Below, in pieces: positions 10,627 through 18,517 of a DNA stretch of 40,826 nucleotides. How positions within the stretch are numbered: position 1 is the first letter of the stretch; each line of letters opens with the position of its first letter. A model generated the notes under the pieces. The model ran no database searches and was not told the origin of the DNA. It saw only the letters and a list, made by a program, of their open reading frames with translations. The translations under genes were made by a program, and so were the position numbers. The stretch comes from Candidatus Kaiserbacteria bacterium RIFCSPLOWO2_12_FULL_50_10 (GTDB taxonomy: Bacteria > Patescibacteriota > Minisyncoccia > Phycocordibacterales > UBA918), in the NCBI GenBank assembly GCA_001783515.1, contig MFMN01000007.1, positions 1 through 40,826 of the forward strand, given 5' to 3'.

Positions 10627-11095
10627 GTATCGCACGAGCAGCAAACAGCACAATCCCCGCGGTTGTTGCAACATTGAGCGATTCCTTCGTGCCGTGCATC
10701 GGGATTTCCACAATGGCATCCGCGACCGCAAGAAACTCCTGCGACACACCGTCGATTTCATTCCCAAAGACGTACGCAACATCGCCCTTGGGGCGGTGTT
10801 TTGTGTAGGCGACAGAACGCGCATCTTGCTCCACCGCAACAATCTTCGCGTCAAGCTCGTATAGTTTTTGGATACACTCAGAAATACTCTGACAATACTC
10901 CCACGCAACCGTCTCTGTCGCGCCAAGTGATGTCTTCGCAATCTCCGGCATGAGCCGCCCAAAGCGATCAATCGGCTGCGGCGTCACCCCTACCAGAAAT
11001 ATCTTCGCCACACCTACGCCATCCGCGGTCCGAAAAATAGCTCCCACGTTGTGCGCGCTTCGCACATTATCTAACACCGCATAAAGTTTTTGCAT
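10619..11095 (-). CDS. SpoU/TrmH family RNA 2'-O-methyltransferase
   Basis: A 158-aa SPOUT enzyme that methylates ribose 2'-OH in tRNA or rRNA. Family motifs in order: LDNVRSAHNVGAIFRTADG (motif 1), AYVFGNEIDGVSQEFL (motif 2) and EIPMHGTKESLNVATTAGIVLF (motif 3, the SAM-binding knot). The start at 11095 is preferred over 11128 because homologues begin at MQKLYAVLDN and TATGAT lies 6 nt upstream. The C-terminal Pro-Ser and the stop come from the REP-like palindrome, suggesting that repeat insertion rewrote the gene's end. The target nucleotide is unknown. Confidence 0.9.
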   Translation of the reverse strand: MQKLYAVLDNVRSAHNVGAIFRTADGVGVAKIFLVGVTPQPIDRFGRLMPEIAKTSLGATETVAWEYCQSISECIQKLYELDAKIVAVEQDARSVAYTKHRPKGDVAYVFGNEIDGVSQEFLAVADAIVEIPMHGTKESLNVATTAGIVLFAARAIPS

Positions 11096-11101
11096 CACCT
11101 T

Positions 11102-11107
11102 ATCATA
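11102..11107 (-). promoter_or_regulatory. -10 element of the SpoU methyltransferase gene
   Basis: TATGAT on the minus strand, 6 nt before the ATG at 11095, in the divergent gap with the RelA/SpoT gene. Confidence 0.5.
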
Positions 11108-11148
11108 CCTATTTTTACGCAGTTGCATATTATCGCGCGCCGTGTTTT

Positions 11149-11154
11149 TATAGG
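11149..11154 (+). promoter_or_regulatory. -10 element of the RelA/SpoT gene
   Basis: TATAGG, 6 nt before the ATG at 11161; no Shine-Dalgarno. Confidence 0.5.
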
Positions 11155-11160
11155 GTACCT

Positions 11161-12678
11161 ATGACCGCAACCATCAAAGACATCCTCACCACCATGACGT
11201 ATGCGACTGCCGACGAAAAGGCACTTGTCGAACGTGCATTTATGGTTGCCGACAAAGCACATGATGGGCAGCTGCGGAAGTCTGGTGAACCTTATATTAT
11301 TCACCCGCTCGCCATCGGCAAAATGCTCGCCGAAATGGGCGTCGACGCCGCAACGGTTGCCGCGGGTATTCTCCACGACACCATCGAGGACACCGCGGTT
11401 ACCAGCGACGACATCAAGCGTGACTTCGGCGATGAGATCCTCTTCCTTGTTGAAGGCGTCACCAAACTCGGCGGCGTACGCTACCGCGGCACAGACCGCC
11501 ACAACGAATCACTGCGCCGTCTTTTTGTCGCCACCTCGCGCGATATTCGTATTCTTATCATTAAGCTCGTCGACCGCCTCCATAACATGCGCACCCTCCA
11601 GCATGTTGCCAAAGAAAAGCAGTTCCGTATTGCGCAGGAAACCCTCCAAATCTACGTGCCGGTTGCCCACCGTCTCGGTATTGGCCGTTTGCGTAAAGAG
11701 CTTGAAGACCTTGCGTTTCCCTACGTCTATCCTGACGACCACGAGCGTGTCCTTGCCCTTACCCGAGAACACCGCAAGCACGACGAAGCCATGCTCGAAA
11801 AGTGTCGCAAGGCGCTCCAGCGTCGCCTCGGCGAACTCACCCTTACAAACTTCCGCACGTCCGGCCGTGTGAAGGGGCTCTATTCGCTCTATCAAAAACT
11901 CAAGCGCCGCCACTGGGACATGAACAATGTCTACGACTACCTTGCCATTCGCGTCATTGTCGGCTCTGTTGAAGAATGCTACCAAGTACTCGGCATTATT
12001 CATGAACTCTGGCGACCAATGCCAGGGCGTATCAAAGACTACATTGCCTTCCCGAAACCTAACGGGTATCGCTCGCTCCACACCACCGTCGCCACACCGT
12101 ACGACCGTGTTGTTGAAATCCAAATCCGCACCGAAGACATGCACCGCGCTGCAGAACTCGGTATCGCCTCGCACCTTGTCTACAAAACACAGCAGAACGG
12201 CGGCCCAAATGTCACCAAAAACGAGTCCTGGTTCCGCTCACTTATTCCTCGTTTCGGCAAAACACCTGAGGTTGTCGCCGCACGCCCCGAGGCCGTAACC
12301 ATTCCTGACTGGATCAAAGCGGTCGCCACTTCGTACACACACCACGATGTCACCGACGATGATTTCGACGACGCGCTCCACCAAGACTTCTTCTCAACAC
12401 GCATCTTCGTCTTCACCCCAAACAACGACGTGGTCGACCTTCCGGTCAATGCAACCGTTGTCGATTTTGCCTTTGAAATCCACTCTGACATTGGCGAACA
12501 CGTCTCCGGCGCGCGCGTCAACGGCAAGTTTGTTGGCATTGACACCGCACTCAAAAATGGCGACCGCGTTGAAATCGAAACAAGCGAACGCTCACACCCA
12601 ACCTACAAGTGGCTCGAGTTTGCCAAAACTTCAGAAGCTCGACGCAAAATCCGCGCCTACCTGAAAAAAGCAGCATAA
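11161..12678 (+). CDS. RelA/SpoT-type (p)ppGpp synthetase/hydrolase, C-terminally short
   Basis: A 505-aa bifunctional-looking stringent-response enzyme. The HD hydrolase domain (about 20-180) keeps GILHDTIEDT with His72-Asp73 and KLVDRLHNMRTL. The synthetase domain (about 215-340) has GRVKGLYSLYQKLKRR and VYDYLAIRVIV followed by GRIKDYIAFPKPNGYRSLHT, the GTP/ATP-binding loop. A TGS domain (about 405-465) follows. The protein stops after a short helix, so the helical, zinc-finger/conserved-cysteine and ACT domains (about 200 residues in long RelA/SpoT proteins) are missing. It would make or hydrolyse (p)ppGpp in the cytoplasm; ribosome-dependent control may differ (inference). Confidence 0.93.
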   Translation: MTATIKDILTTMTYATADEKALVERAFMVADKAHDGQLRKSGEPYIIHPLAIGKMLAEMGVDAATVAAGILHDTIEDTAVTSDDIKRDFGDEILFLVEGVTKLGGVRYRGTDRHNESLRRLFVATSRDIRILIIKLVDRLHNMRTLQHVAKEKQFRIAQETLQIYVPVAHRLGIGRLRKELEDLAFPYVYPDDHERVLALTREHRKHDEAMLEKCRKALQRRLGELTLTNFRTSGRVKGLYSLYQKLKRRHWDMNNVYDYLAIRVIVGSVEECYQVLGIIHELWRPMPGRIKDYIAFPKPNGYRSLHTTVATPYDRVVEIQIRTEDMHRAAELGIASHLVYKTQQNGGPNVTKNESWFRSLIPRFGKTPEVVAARPEAVTIPDWIKAVATSYTHHDVTDDDFDDALHQDFFSTRIFVFTPNNDVVDLPVNATVVDFAFEIHSDIGEHVSGARVNGKFVGIDTALKNGDRVEIETSERSHPTYKWLEFAKTSEARRKIRAYLKKAA

Positions 12679-12708
12679 AAAACAGAATGCGAGCGCATTC
12701 TGTTTTTT
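12677..12708. terminator. Bidirectional terminator between spoT-like gene and tgt
   Basis: Perfect 14-bp stem (AAAAAACAGAATGC paired with its complement) and four-base loop, A/T runs on both sides. It covers the end of the RelA/SpoT stop codon and the tgt stop codon, so it serves both convergent genes. Confidence 0.9.
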
Positions 12709-13897
12709 ATGCAGCCAAAATTTCTTCGCGGAGTTTTTTGGTGTAGTTCACAATGACGTACAGATTGTGGATTGAGGCAAGGTGCGCGCCGAGCATTTCA
12801 TTGGCGCGGAAAAGATGTGCGAGGTAGGCTTTGGTGTACTTGGTACAGACCGCGCAATCGCAGTGTTCGTCGAGCGGTGAGAAGTCGCGAATATATTTTG
12901 CGTTCTTGAGATGAATACGCACAATGCCTGCGGACGTGTGGTTATACACCGAGCCGGTACGCGCGATACGTGTTGGCGCAACGCAATCAAACGTATCACA
13001 ACCGTGCATTACGCCGCGCGCGATGTCTTCAGGTTCGCCGATGCCGAGGAGGTGACGAGGTTTATCTTTCGGGAGAATGTCAGTCACAACCTTGAGCGCC
13101 TCGCCAAGATCTTCCTTTGAGAATGAGCCGCCGATGCCGTAGCCATCGAAGTCCATATCACCGAGGATGCGCGCGCTTTCTGCGCGAAGGTCGAGGTGGC
13201 GACCGCCTTGCACCACGCCGTAGAGGCCTTGCTTTTTCAGCGCCTCATAGTTTTGCTTGTGCGCCATAATGGAACGCTTCGCCCAGCGATGGGTTCTGTC
13301 CATCGCTTCCTTTTGGTATTCGTAGTCGGCAGTTGGGGCAGTACATTCATCAAACGCAAAGATAATATCTGCGCCGATCGCATGCTGAATTTCAATCGAG
13401 CGCTCCGCAGTGAAGCGGTGGAGTGAACCGTCGTGATGCGAGGTGAAGGTGACGCCTTCTTCGTCGATTTGGCAGAGCTTGCCGTGTTCTGAGGCGACTT
13501 CTTTTGAGTAGATATTGATGCCTCGCTCAGTGTCGTCGTACTCGCCTTTTGCGAACTTCGTCACGCCTTTACCAAATGCGGCGCCGAGCGAGAATACCTG
13601 GAAACCACCCGAGTCGGTGATGGTCGGCATCTGCCAGTTTGCAAAGGTGTGGAGTCCCCCGGCATCACGAACTACCTCGTGCCCCGGCTCGAGGTAGAGG
13701 TGGTAGGTATTCGCAAGCGCAACCTGCGCGCCGACAAAATCATGGAGGTCTTCGGGCTTGAGCGACTTTACCGTCGCCTTGGTGCCAACCGCCACGAATG
13801 CAGGTGTTTCAATGTCGCCATGCGGCGTATGAATAATACCCGCACGCGCACCATTCGGTAGTTGTTTTTGGAGTTCAAACCAGACGGGAGGTTTCAT
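12707..13897 (-). CDS. tgt: tRNA-guanine transglycosylase
   Basis: A 396-aa enzyme exchanging guanine-34 of GUN-anticodon tRNAs for a queuine precursor. Asp95 in TITDSGGFQVFSLG is the general base region, FDCVAPTRIARTG contains the nucleophilic Asp, and CDCAVCTKYTKAYLAHLF with the following His forms the zinc site; all are family landmarks. The start at 13897 is chosen because family proteins begin here and the upstream FKBP gene stops one base earlier (TAG T ATG), implying translational coupling; the frame continues 58 codons upstream only as a shadow of the FKBP gene. Confidence 0.95.
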   Translation of the reverse strand: MKPPVWFELQKQLPNGARAGIIHTPHGDIETPAFVAVGTKATVKSLKPEDLHDFVGAQVALANTYHLYLEPGHEVVRDAGGLHTFANWQMPTITDSGGFQVFSLGAAFGKGVTKFAKGEYDDTERGINIYSKEVASEHGKLCQIDEEGVTFTSHHDGSLHRFTAERSIEIQHAIGADIIFAFDECTAPTADYEYQKEAMDRTHRWAKRSIMAHKQNYEALKKQGLYGVVQGGRHLDLRAESARILGDMDFDGYGIGGSFSKEDLGEALKVVTDILPKDKPRHLLGIGEPEDIARGVMHGCDTFDCVAPTRIARTGSVYNHTSAGIVRIHLKNAKYIRDFSPLDEHCDCAVCTKYTKAYLAHLFRANEMLGAHLASIHNLYVIVNYTKKLREEILAA

Positions 13898-13898
13898 A

Positions 13899-14423
13899 CT
13901 ATTTGACGGAGACGAGCGAGACAGTAAATACGAGAGCTTCGCCTTGCGGAATGCCAGGGACAACCTCTTCGCCGTAGGCATATTGAGGAGGAATGACGAG
14001 CGTGCGCGTACCGCCTTCACGCATGCCAAGAACACCAATCGACATTCCTTTGATAGTATTGCCCGAACCAATCACGAACGTATACGGCTCATCGCCCGCA
14101 GCGCGGGTATCGCGCACGGGTGTGCCACTCACGGTTTCAAGCTTGTAATGTATCGCAACATCTGCGCGACTCACCGCCTCCTTCCCTTTGCCGTAGCGGA
14201 CATCGCGGATATGAAAGCCTTCTTCCTGCAAGGTGTCGCGCTCGAAGATTCCCGGCTCAAATTCTGGTCCAAAGGCACCCGCTACCGAAGCGGTGATACT
14301 GCTCGGCGAAAAGATACCCAGCACTGCGGTATTCGTTGCGCCAAATTGCGCTTGTACATACAGTACCGTTGCCGAAAGAAGGAGCGCAAACGTCCACAGG
14401 TAGAGTTTTGACTTATGATGCAT
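13899..14423 (-). CDS. Secreted or membrane-anchored FKBP-type peptidyl-prolyl isomerase
   Basis: A 174-aa protein. Residues 5-24 form a signal peptide or anchor. The C-terminal ~100 residues are an FKBP domain: VSRADVAIHYKLETVSGTPVRDT, YTFVIGSGNTIKGMSIGVLGM, TRTLVIPPQYAYGEE and ALVFTVSLVSV, with the usual active-site aromatic and hydrophobic positions. It would fold proteins outside the membrane. It forms a two-gene operon with tgt, an unrelated function, with only one base between the genes. The start at 14423 is supported by TATAGT 6 nt upstream and by the signal peptide. Confidence 0.9.
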   Translation of the reverse strand: MHHKSKLYLWTFALLLSATVLYVQAQFGATNTAVLGIFSPSSITASVAGAFGPEFEPGIFERDTLQEEGFHIRDVRYGKGKEAVSRADVAIHYKLETVSGTPVRDTRAAGDEPYTFVIGSGNTIKGMSIGVLGMREGGTRTLVIPPQYAYGEEVVPGIPQGEALVFTVSLVSVK

Positions 14424-14429
14424 ACCACT

Positions 14430-14435
14430 ACTATA
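14430..14435 (-). promoter_or_regulatory. -10 element of the FKBP-tgt operon
   Basis: TATAGT on the minus strand, 6 nt before the ATG at 14423. Confidence 0.55.
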
Positions 14436-14466
14436 CACGAAAACCGCGCACGGTCGAATAGTTAGG

Positions 14467-15825
14467 CTACTTTTTACACGCTGTTGCGAGGATTGGCTGC
14501 CACTGTGCCAGGATGGTAGCAAGGGTTTGTTCTGCCGCTTCCGTGCTCGTACTTACGCTCATAAGGTAGTCATGCAAATGAAGCTGTGAGATTGCAAGGA
14601 GTTCACTATAGCGCGGTACGTTCCAAAAATCGCGCACGTGCTCTATTGATTGCGCATATGCTTCATTATAAGGTGTATGTTCTTTGAAACGCTGCGACGC
14701 GGTCACGCGACGAAATGTGGTGAGGCCTCCCTCTTCTGCAAAGGCAAGCTGCGTTTCGTACGTAACCCACCAATCAAGGAATTTGAGCGCGCCGTCGCGA
14801 TTTCGTGCACCAGTCACGAGCGAGACGCCCTGCCCCGCAAGCTGTGCATCGCGCGACGCGGGGCCAAAGAGCCCACTAAAGAAGCTTGTACTACTTGCAT
14901 AGGGGTTATTACCGATATGCGTAATAAAGTTCATCTCCATCGCGACATCCCCCTTAAAGAAACGGTCCCACGCAGGAGCATACGCGTACCCTCCTGCTTC
15001 AGGCGGTGCATACTGATAGAGATCACGATAGAGCTCTAGCGCAGCGACCGCGCCGTCGTTGTTGATGTGCCCGTCAGCAACACACGTTGCGCGGTCGCCC
15101 CACGAACCACCATAGCCAAAGAGTATTGAGCCGAAGAGCATGCTCACCACGTCATAGGTAGGCGACGCCGGGAAAACGATACCGTATCGACCGTCTGCGG
15201 GGCGATAGAAGAACTGTGCAATATCGCGAAGCTCGGCATACGTGCGCGGCACCGCAAGGTCGCGCCCATAGCGCTCTTTAAACGCCGCCTGCTCAGCAGG
15301 GTTTTCGAACCAGTCGCTGCGATACGCATACACAATAGTATTTGCGCCAAAGGGAACCGTGTAGTATGTTCCCGAACCGTCAGGATATTCTCCATATCCT
15401 TTTGCTGCTGCTTCGCTAAAAGTGCCGAGAATCTTATGTTCGGACACAAATGCGGTAAGGTCTTCGTAATACCCATTCTCCACGCCGTATCCTAACCACT
15501 GCGAGTCGCCGACGAGGAGGTCAAAGCGTGGATACCCTGAGGCAAGCTCTTGCTGTGCGATAGCTTGAAATTTTGGCACAGAGACCTGCTCAATAATAAC
15601 GGGAATGCCTGTTTCCTCGGTAAATGCCTCTGCGATATGCGCAACAGCATCTGCAGAATACTGCTCAAACCACAGGATACGCACCGGCATGACTTTTTCG
15701 TCAGGCGCTCCCGCGTCGCGCACCCGCACCGCAAACCACCATGCTGCACACGCACCAACAAGAAGCACTGCTATCACGCTAAGTGCAACAAGTGCCGCGA
15801 CTCTATTTTTTTTCTTATTCTTCAT
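14467..15825 (-). CDS. Family 1 extracellular solute-binding protein
   Basis: A 452-aa protein with an N-terminal TM/signal segment (residues 9-32, AALVALSVIAVLLVGACAA). The rest resembles sugar-type ABC solute-binding proteins: AFTEETGIPVIIEQVSV, FDLLVGDSQWLGYGVENG, TYYTVPFGANTIVYAYRSDWF and FLDWWVTYETQLAFAEEGG. A Cys follows the hydrophobic core, so a lipoprotein is possible, though the lipobox is not ideal. No ABC permease or ATPase is in the window. The start overlaps the last 11 bases of the upstream Cache-like sensor gene, so the two are translationally coupled and probably act together. Confidence 0.85.
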   Translation of the reverse strand: MKNKKKNRVAALVALSVIAVLLVGACAAWWFAVRVRDAGAPDEKVMPVRILWFEQYSADAVAHIAEAFTEETGIPVIIEQVSVPKFQAIAQQELASGYPRFDLLVGDSQWLGYGVENGYYEDLTAFVSEHKILGTFSEAAAKGYGEYPDGSGTYYTVPFGANTIVYAYRSDWFENPAEQAAFKERYGRDLAVPRTYAELRDIAQFFYRPADGRYGIVFPASPTYDVVSMLFGSILFGYGGSWGDRATCVADGHINNDGAVAALELYRDLYQYAPPEAGGYAYAPAWDRFFKGDVAMEMNFITHIGNNPYASSTSFFSGLFGPASRDAQLAGQGVSLVTGARNRDGALKFLDWWVTYETQLAFAEEGGLTTFRRVTASQRFKEHTPYNEAYAQSIEHVRDFWNVPRYSELLAISQLHLHDYLMSVSTSTEAAEQTLATILAQWQPILATACKK

Positions 15826-16933
15826 ATCCTATAAACCAAACATAATGTTGTGGCGACACGTGTTGCGTATTGAGTTTTCTGCTCACGCAATTAACCACCA
15901 CTTCGAACGCGACATAGATAGGGCGAACCTGAATGTACCGATTGCCGTCTTTGACCCGCCGCTCCCCTCTCCCCGCAAGAATATCGGGGTACGCCTCGGG
16001 ATAATCAGAGAAGAACGAAGAATCCTTCCCTGCAGCAAGCTCACCGCGTTTCTCCGTATTCGTATGCCAAAGATAATGCCCTTCGCTATCAACAACAAAA
16101 AGATTTTTAGGTGGTGCGTCTTCAAAGTCGCGGAAGAATTCTTGCAATGCAATGAGGGTTGTCATCGAGCCCGCAACAACCCCTTCTTCTGTGCGAAATG
16201 CCATGGTGTACGGAATAACCAGCGACCCGTCGCGATACGTTTCAATGCGCTCCATGCTGATTTCGTTACCGCGCAGGAGTGATGCGACGAGTTCGCGGGT
16301 GCGAAACGCAGCAGTCTTCGTAGGAAACATTTCTTCGCTAATTTCGCTCTGTGGTCCTAATGAAAGCGTATACGTTCGCCCACTTGCGGTGTAGGTAAAA
16401 ATATATTCTCGAACATATGGGTATGTGCGTAGTACTGTTCGTAAATACTCAGTGTAATCATATTTCACATCAGTCGATGGCTCGTTGCCTGTCGCGCACA
16501 CCTCCTGGAAGGCCGTACTTTGTGCCTCTTCCCCAAAGGTCGCCGTGATAAACCAGGCCGCTTTTGAAATTCGCTCTATGTACGATGCGAGCTTCTCGTC
16601 CCCTTGCACAACAGCGCGCGCAACTTCGCGCTCTGCCTGGAAGCCGACGTACCACATCGAGGTAATAGCAAAAACAGCAACCATCAGTACCGCAAGCATC
16701 GCGTAGAGAATGCGCATTATCTTGGAAAACGTACCCCGCGGAAAACGACGCCTTTCTCCTTCTTCTCTCCTCCTTATGAGGAGCCCTATCATTCCCACGA
16801 AGTATGGTAGCCCTGAGGCGTCGCCACACGAAGCGTGCGCAGGCACTGCAATGAGCCATGTAAAAACCGCTGCCGCGAGTAGCGTCGCCGCAATCGTCCC
16901 CTTGCGCCTCAGATTAACAGGTGAATTGTTCAT
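15815..16933 (-). CDS. Membrane protein with extracytoplasmic Cache-like sensor domain
   Basis: A 372-aa protein from the ATG at 16933. Residues 12-33 are a signal/TM helix, 41-56 a second hydrophobic stretch, then a very basic loop (RRREEGERRRFPRG) and a third TM helix (about 72-95). The remaining ~270 residues look like a double-Cache sensor: ISKAAWFITATF, LRTYPYVREYIFTYTASGRTY, PYTMAFRTEEGVVAGSMTT and LFVVDSEGHYLWHTN. There is no HAMP, kinase, GGDEF or methyl-accepting domain; the protein ends soon after the Cache fold. It overlaps the solute-binding protein gene. Cache assignment is by pattern only. Confidence 0.65.
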   Translation of the reverse strand: MNNSPVNLRRKGTIAATLLAAAVFTWLIAVPAHASCGDASGLPYFVGMIGLLIRRREEGERRRFPRGTFSKIMRILYAMLAVLMVAVFAITSMWYVGFQAEREVARAVVQGDEKLASYIERISKAAWFITATFGEEAQSTAFQEVCATGNEPSTDVKYDYTEYLRTVLRTYPYVREYIFTYTASGRTYTLSLGPQSEISEEMFPTKTAAFRTRELVASLLRGNEISMERIETYRDGSLVIPYTMAFRTEEGVVAGSMTTLIALQEFFRDFEDAPPKNLFVVDSEGHYLWHTNTEKRGELAAGKDSSFFSDYPEAYPDILAGRGERRVKDGNRYIQVRPIYVAFEVVVNCVSRKLNTQHVSPQHYVWFIGYEE

Positions 16934-16953
16934 ACTCTCTAGAGGGTGCCACC

Positions 16954-16983
16954 AAAAACCCGCGCACTCGGTAGTGCGCGGGT
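16954..16983 (-). terminator. Terminator of the YibE/F operon
   Basis: Minus-strand hairpin with a perfect 11-bp stem (ACCCGCGCACT / AGTGCGCGGGT) and four-base loop, followed by five T. It separates the YibE/F genes from the Cache/solute-binding pair. Confidence 0.9.
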
Positions 16984-17048
16984 CTCCTGGACCTCTCTCG
17001 GTTCCTACGAGTATACACCACGAATGCGAATCAGAGAAGCATGACGAG

Positions 17049-17627
17049 CTATGATTCTTTGTGATGTGCGTGCGTATGTGCCGGAGCGCCCTGCGGCACC
17101 CGCGCGTGCCACCACCATGCAGCAATAACGGTCGTAAGTGGCACCGCAAGCATCAGCCCCATTGAGCCAACAAGGATACGTACAATTTCATCGGCAACCA
17201 TTTCTTGATTCACGAGATACGTAAGCGGCGTTTCCATAAGCGACATAAGGAGCACGAGCGGAAGCGCCGCGCCCACATACGCAAATACGAGCGTGTTGGT
17301 AAGCGCAGAAATATGATCGCGCCCCACACGCATCGCCGCACGATAGAGTTCCTTGAAGCGATACGCCTGGTTCGCTGCTTTAAGCTCCTCAACAATAGCC
17401 GCCTGCGTCACTGCAACGTCATCGAGCACGCCAAGCATGCCAATAATAATACTGGCAAGAAGGACTGCAGGAAGATCGAGGGTACCGCGCGTTGTCACAT
17501 TAAGATACACTGCCGCATCATTTCCTGTCCCCGTAAATCCGGCGAGTGCAACCACAAGTGACGCAAGCACAATGCTGACGCCCACCGCTAAAAAGGTGCC
17601 CGCAAATGCCGTAATGCCCTGCGACTA
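17049..17627 (-). CDS. YibE/F family membrane protein, C-terminal part after an in-frame amber codon
   Basis: This is the downstream part of a YibE/F gene in the same frame as the piece at 17625-18167; only the TAG at 17625-17627 separates them. It encodes five TM helices with family landmarks GMLGVLDDVAVTQAAIVEEL, HISALTNTLVFAYVGAALPL and a His-rich tail. The first possible internal start is GTG at 17585. Without a nearby ATG or ribosome site it may not be translated on its own. The function of YibE/F proteins is not established. Confidence 0.75.
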
Positions 17628-18167
17628 AAATCCATGCGTCATAAAAATAGCGAGCGCAAGCACCGTTCCCGCGATAGCAATGGTGATTGGGATGGGCGCG
17701 TAGCCAGCGGTAATGGCGGGCACCAGCACAAAAAAGATTGCGCAGAGCGAAATCGCGAGCGATGCGAGTGTGCGCCATGAGCGCTTCCCGAGGAGGAGCA
17801 CGAACATGGAAGCGAAAGCGAGCCCGAGCACACCAAGGAGTACGCGACGGTCTCGATATTGATAGGTAAGATATACATCACCTTCAATAGTTGTCGTGCG
17901 CTTTATGATAACGTCATTCCCTGGACGAAGCTTTGGGGAGAGGTCATATTCAAAGGTAAGCACACTTCCCTCCTTCGTGCGTGCATCGACCGTTTGTACG
18001 GTAACCTGCAGTGTTGTGCCCGGCACCTCAATGTGCTCTTCACGCACCACACGTACGACTTCGGCACGAATAAGCTCCTGCGTATCAGCAAGTGCTTCTT
18101 GTGCCTGCGCGCCGGCAGGAAGAAGTCCAAGGAGGAACACAAGCGCACTCATGAGAAATCCTCGCAT
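17625..18167 (-). CDS. YibE/F family membrane protein, N-terminal part ending at amber codon
   Basis: A 180-aa piece: signal peptide (1-22), an extracytoplasmic domain with the pattern GNDVIIKRTTTIEGDVYLTYQYRD, then four TM helices ending at LALAIFMTHGF before TAG. In intact YibE/F proteins THGF is followed by Asn or Ser and then a continuing helix; here the next codons after the TAG (SQGITAFAGTF) continue that alignment without gap, so a single nonsense codon splits the gene. The start codon follows the stop of a 32-aa membrane ORF by 3 nt. Mutation, read-through and sequencing error are all possible. Confidence 0.8.
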   Translation of the reverse strand: MRGFLMSALVFLLGLLPAGAQAQEALADTQELIRAEVVRVVREEHIEVPGTTLQVTVQTVDARTKEGSVLTFEYDLSPKLRPGNDVIIKRTTTIEGDVYLTYQYRDRRVLLGVLGLAFASMFVLLLGKRSWRTLASLAISLCAIFFVLVPAITAGYAPIPITIAIAGTVLALAIFMTHGF

Positions 18168-18170
18168 ACT

Positions 18171-18269
18171 TTATCCAAGAAAAAATATTGCCGTGTAATA
18201 CCCTGCCGACGCCCCAATCACAAAAGTAGGGATAAGGTACACCAGCAAATCATTTGTCGAAAGTTCCAT
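18171..18269 (-). CDS. Small 32-aa single-TM protein upstream of YibE/F
   Basis: Short ORF from ATG at 18269: starts MELSTNDLLVYL and continues with one hydrophobic helix (IPTFVIGASAGYYTAIFFLG) to TAA. TATAGT lies 6 nt before the ATG, the same arrangement as in a dozen longer genes here, and the stop is 3 nt before the YibE/F start. These two signs support real translation and coupling. No family recognised; it may be a small partner of the YibE/F protein (inference). Confidence 0.6.
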   Translation of the reverse strand: MELSTNDLLVYLIPTFVIGASAGYYTAIFFLG

Positions 18270-18275
18270 AGCACC

Positions 18276-18281
18276 ACTATA
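18276..18281 (-). promoter_or_regulatory. -10 element of the small ORF-YibE/F operon
   Basis: TATAGT on the minus strand, 6 nt before the ATG of the 32-aa ORF. Confidence 0.55.
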
Positions 18282-18305
18282 CCTCGACAAGCGACGCATG
18301 TACAC

Positions 18306-18363
18306 ACAAAAACAGACTGGATTGGCCATCTTCGGGGAGGCGAGGTGCTCAATACAGTCTGTT
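18306..18363 (-). terminator. Hairpin terminator after the ftsL-like gene
   Basis: Arms AACAGACTG (18311-18319) and CAGTCTGTT (18355-18363), extended by ATTG/CAAT after a bulge; read on the minus strand the hairpin is followed by TTTTTG. The 35-nt inner part can fold further. Confidence 0.6.
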
Positions 18364-18398
18364 CTTCCTAACTTGTTCTTCTATAATCATTCATAGGG

Positions 18399-18516
18399 CC
18401 TTCAAAATTGAGTGCAGATGCATTGGCTGGAGGACAGTTTTAACTGTAGGCGTACCCATACGTACGACGGAAGTTAAAACTGTCTGAAGCCAGTGCATAT
18501 GTGCCAATTTTGGAGG
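18399..18516. repeat. Long imperfect inverted repeat H1
   Basis: Arms of about 47 nt (18399-18446 and 18471-18516) agree at roughly four of five positions; the inner 13 bp GACAGTTTTAACT is perfect. The 24-nt loop contains CGTAC...GTACG. It ends one base before the ftsL-like stop codon. Compare H2 at 18846-18971. Confidence 0.8.
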
Positions 18517-18517
18517 T

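Noticed and set aside
13898-14071. tgt extended N-terminally to 14071
   Set aside because: The extra 58 residues are the FKBP coding region read in another frame; tgt proteins start at MKPPVWFELQ.
17625-17627. TAG read as an amino acid across the genome
   Set aside because: TAG ends several intact genes in the window, so general reassignment is not supported.
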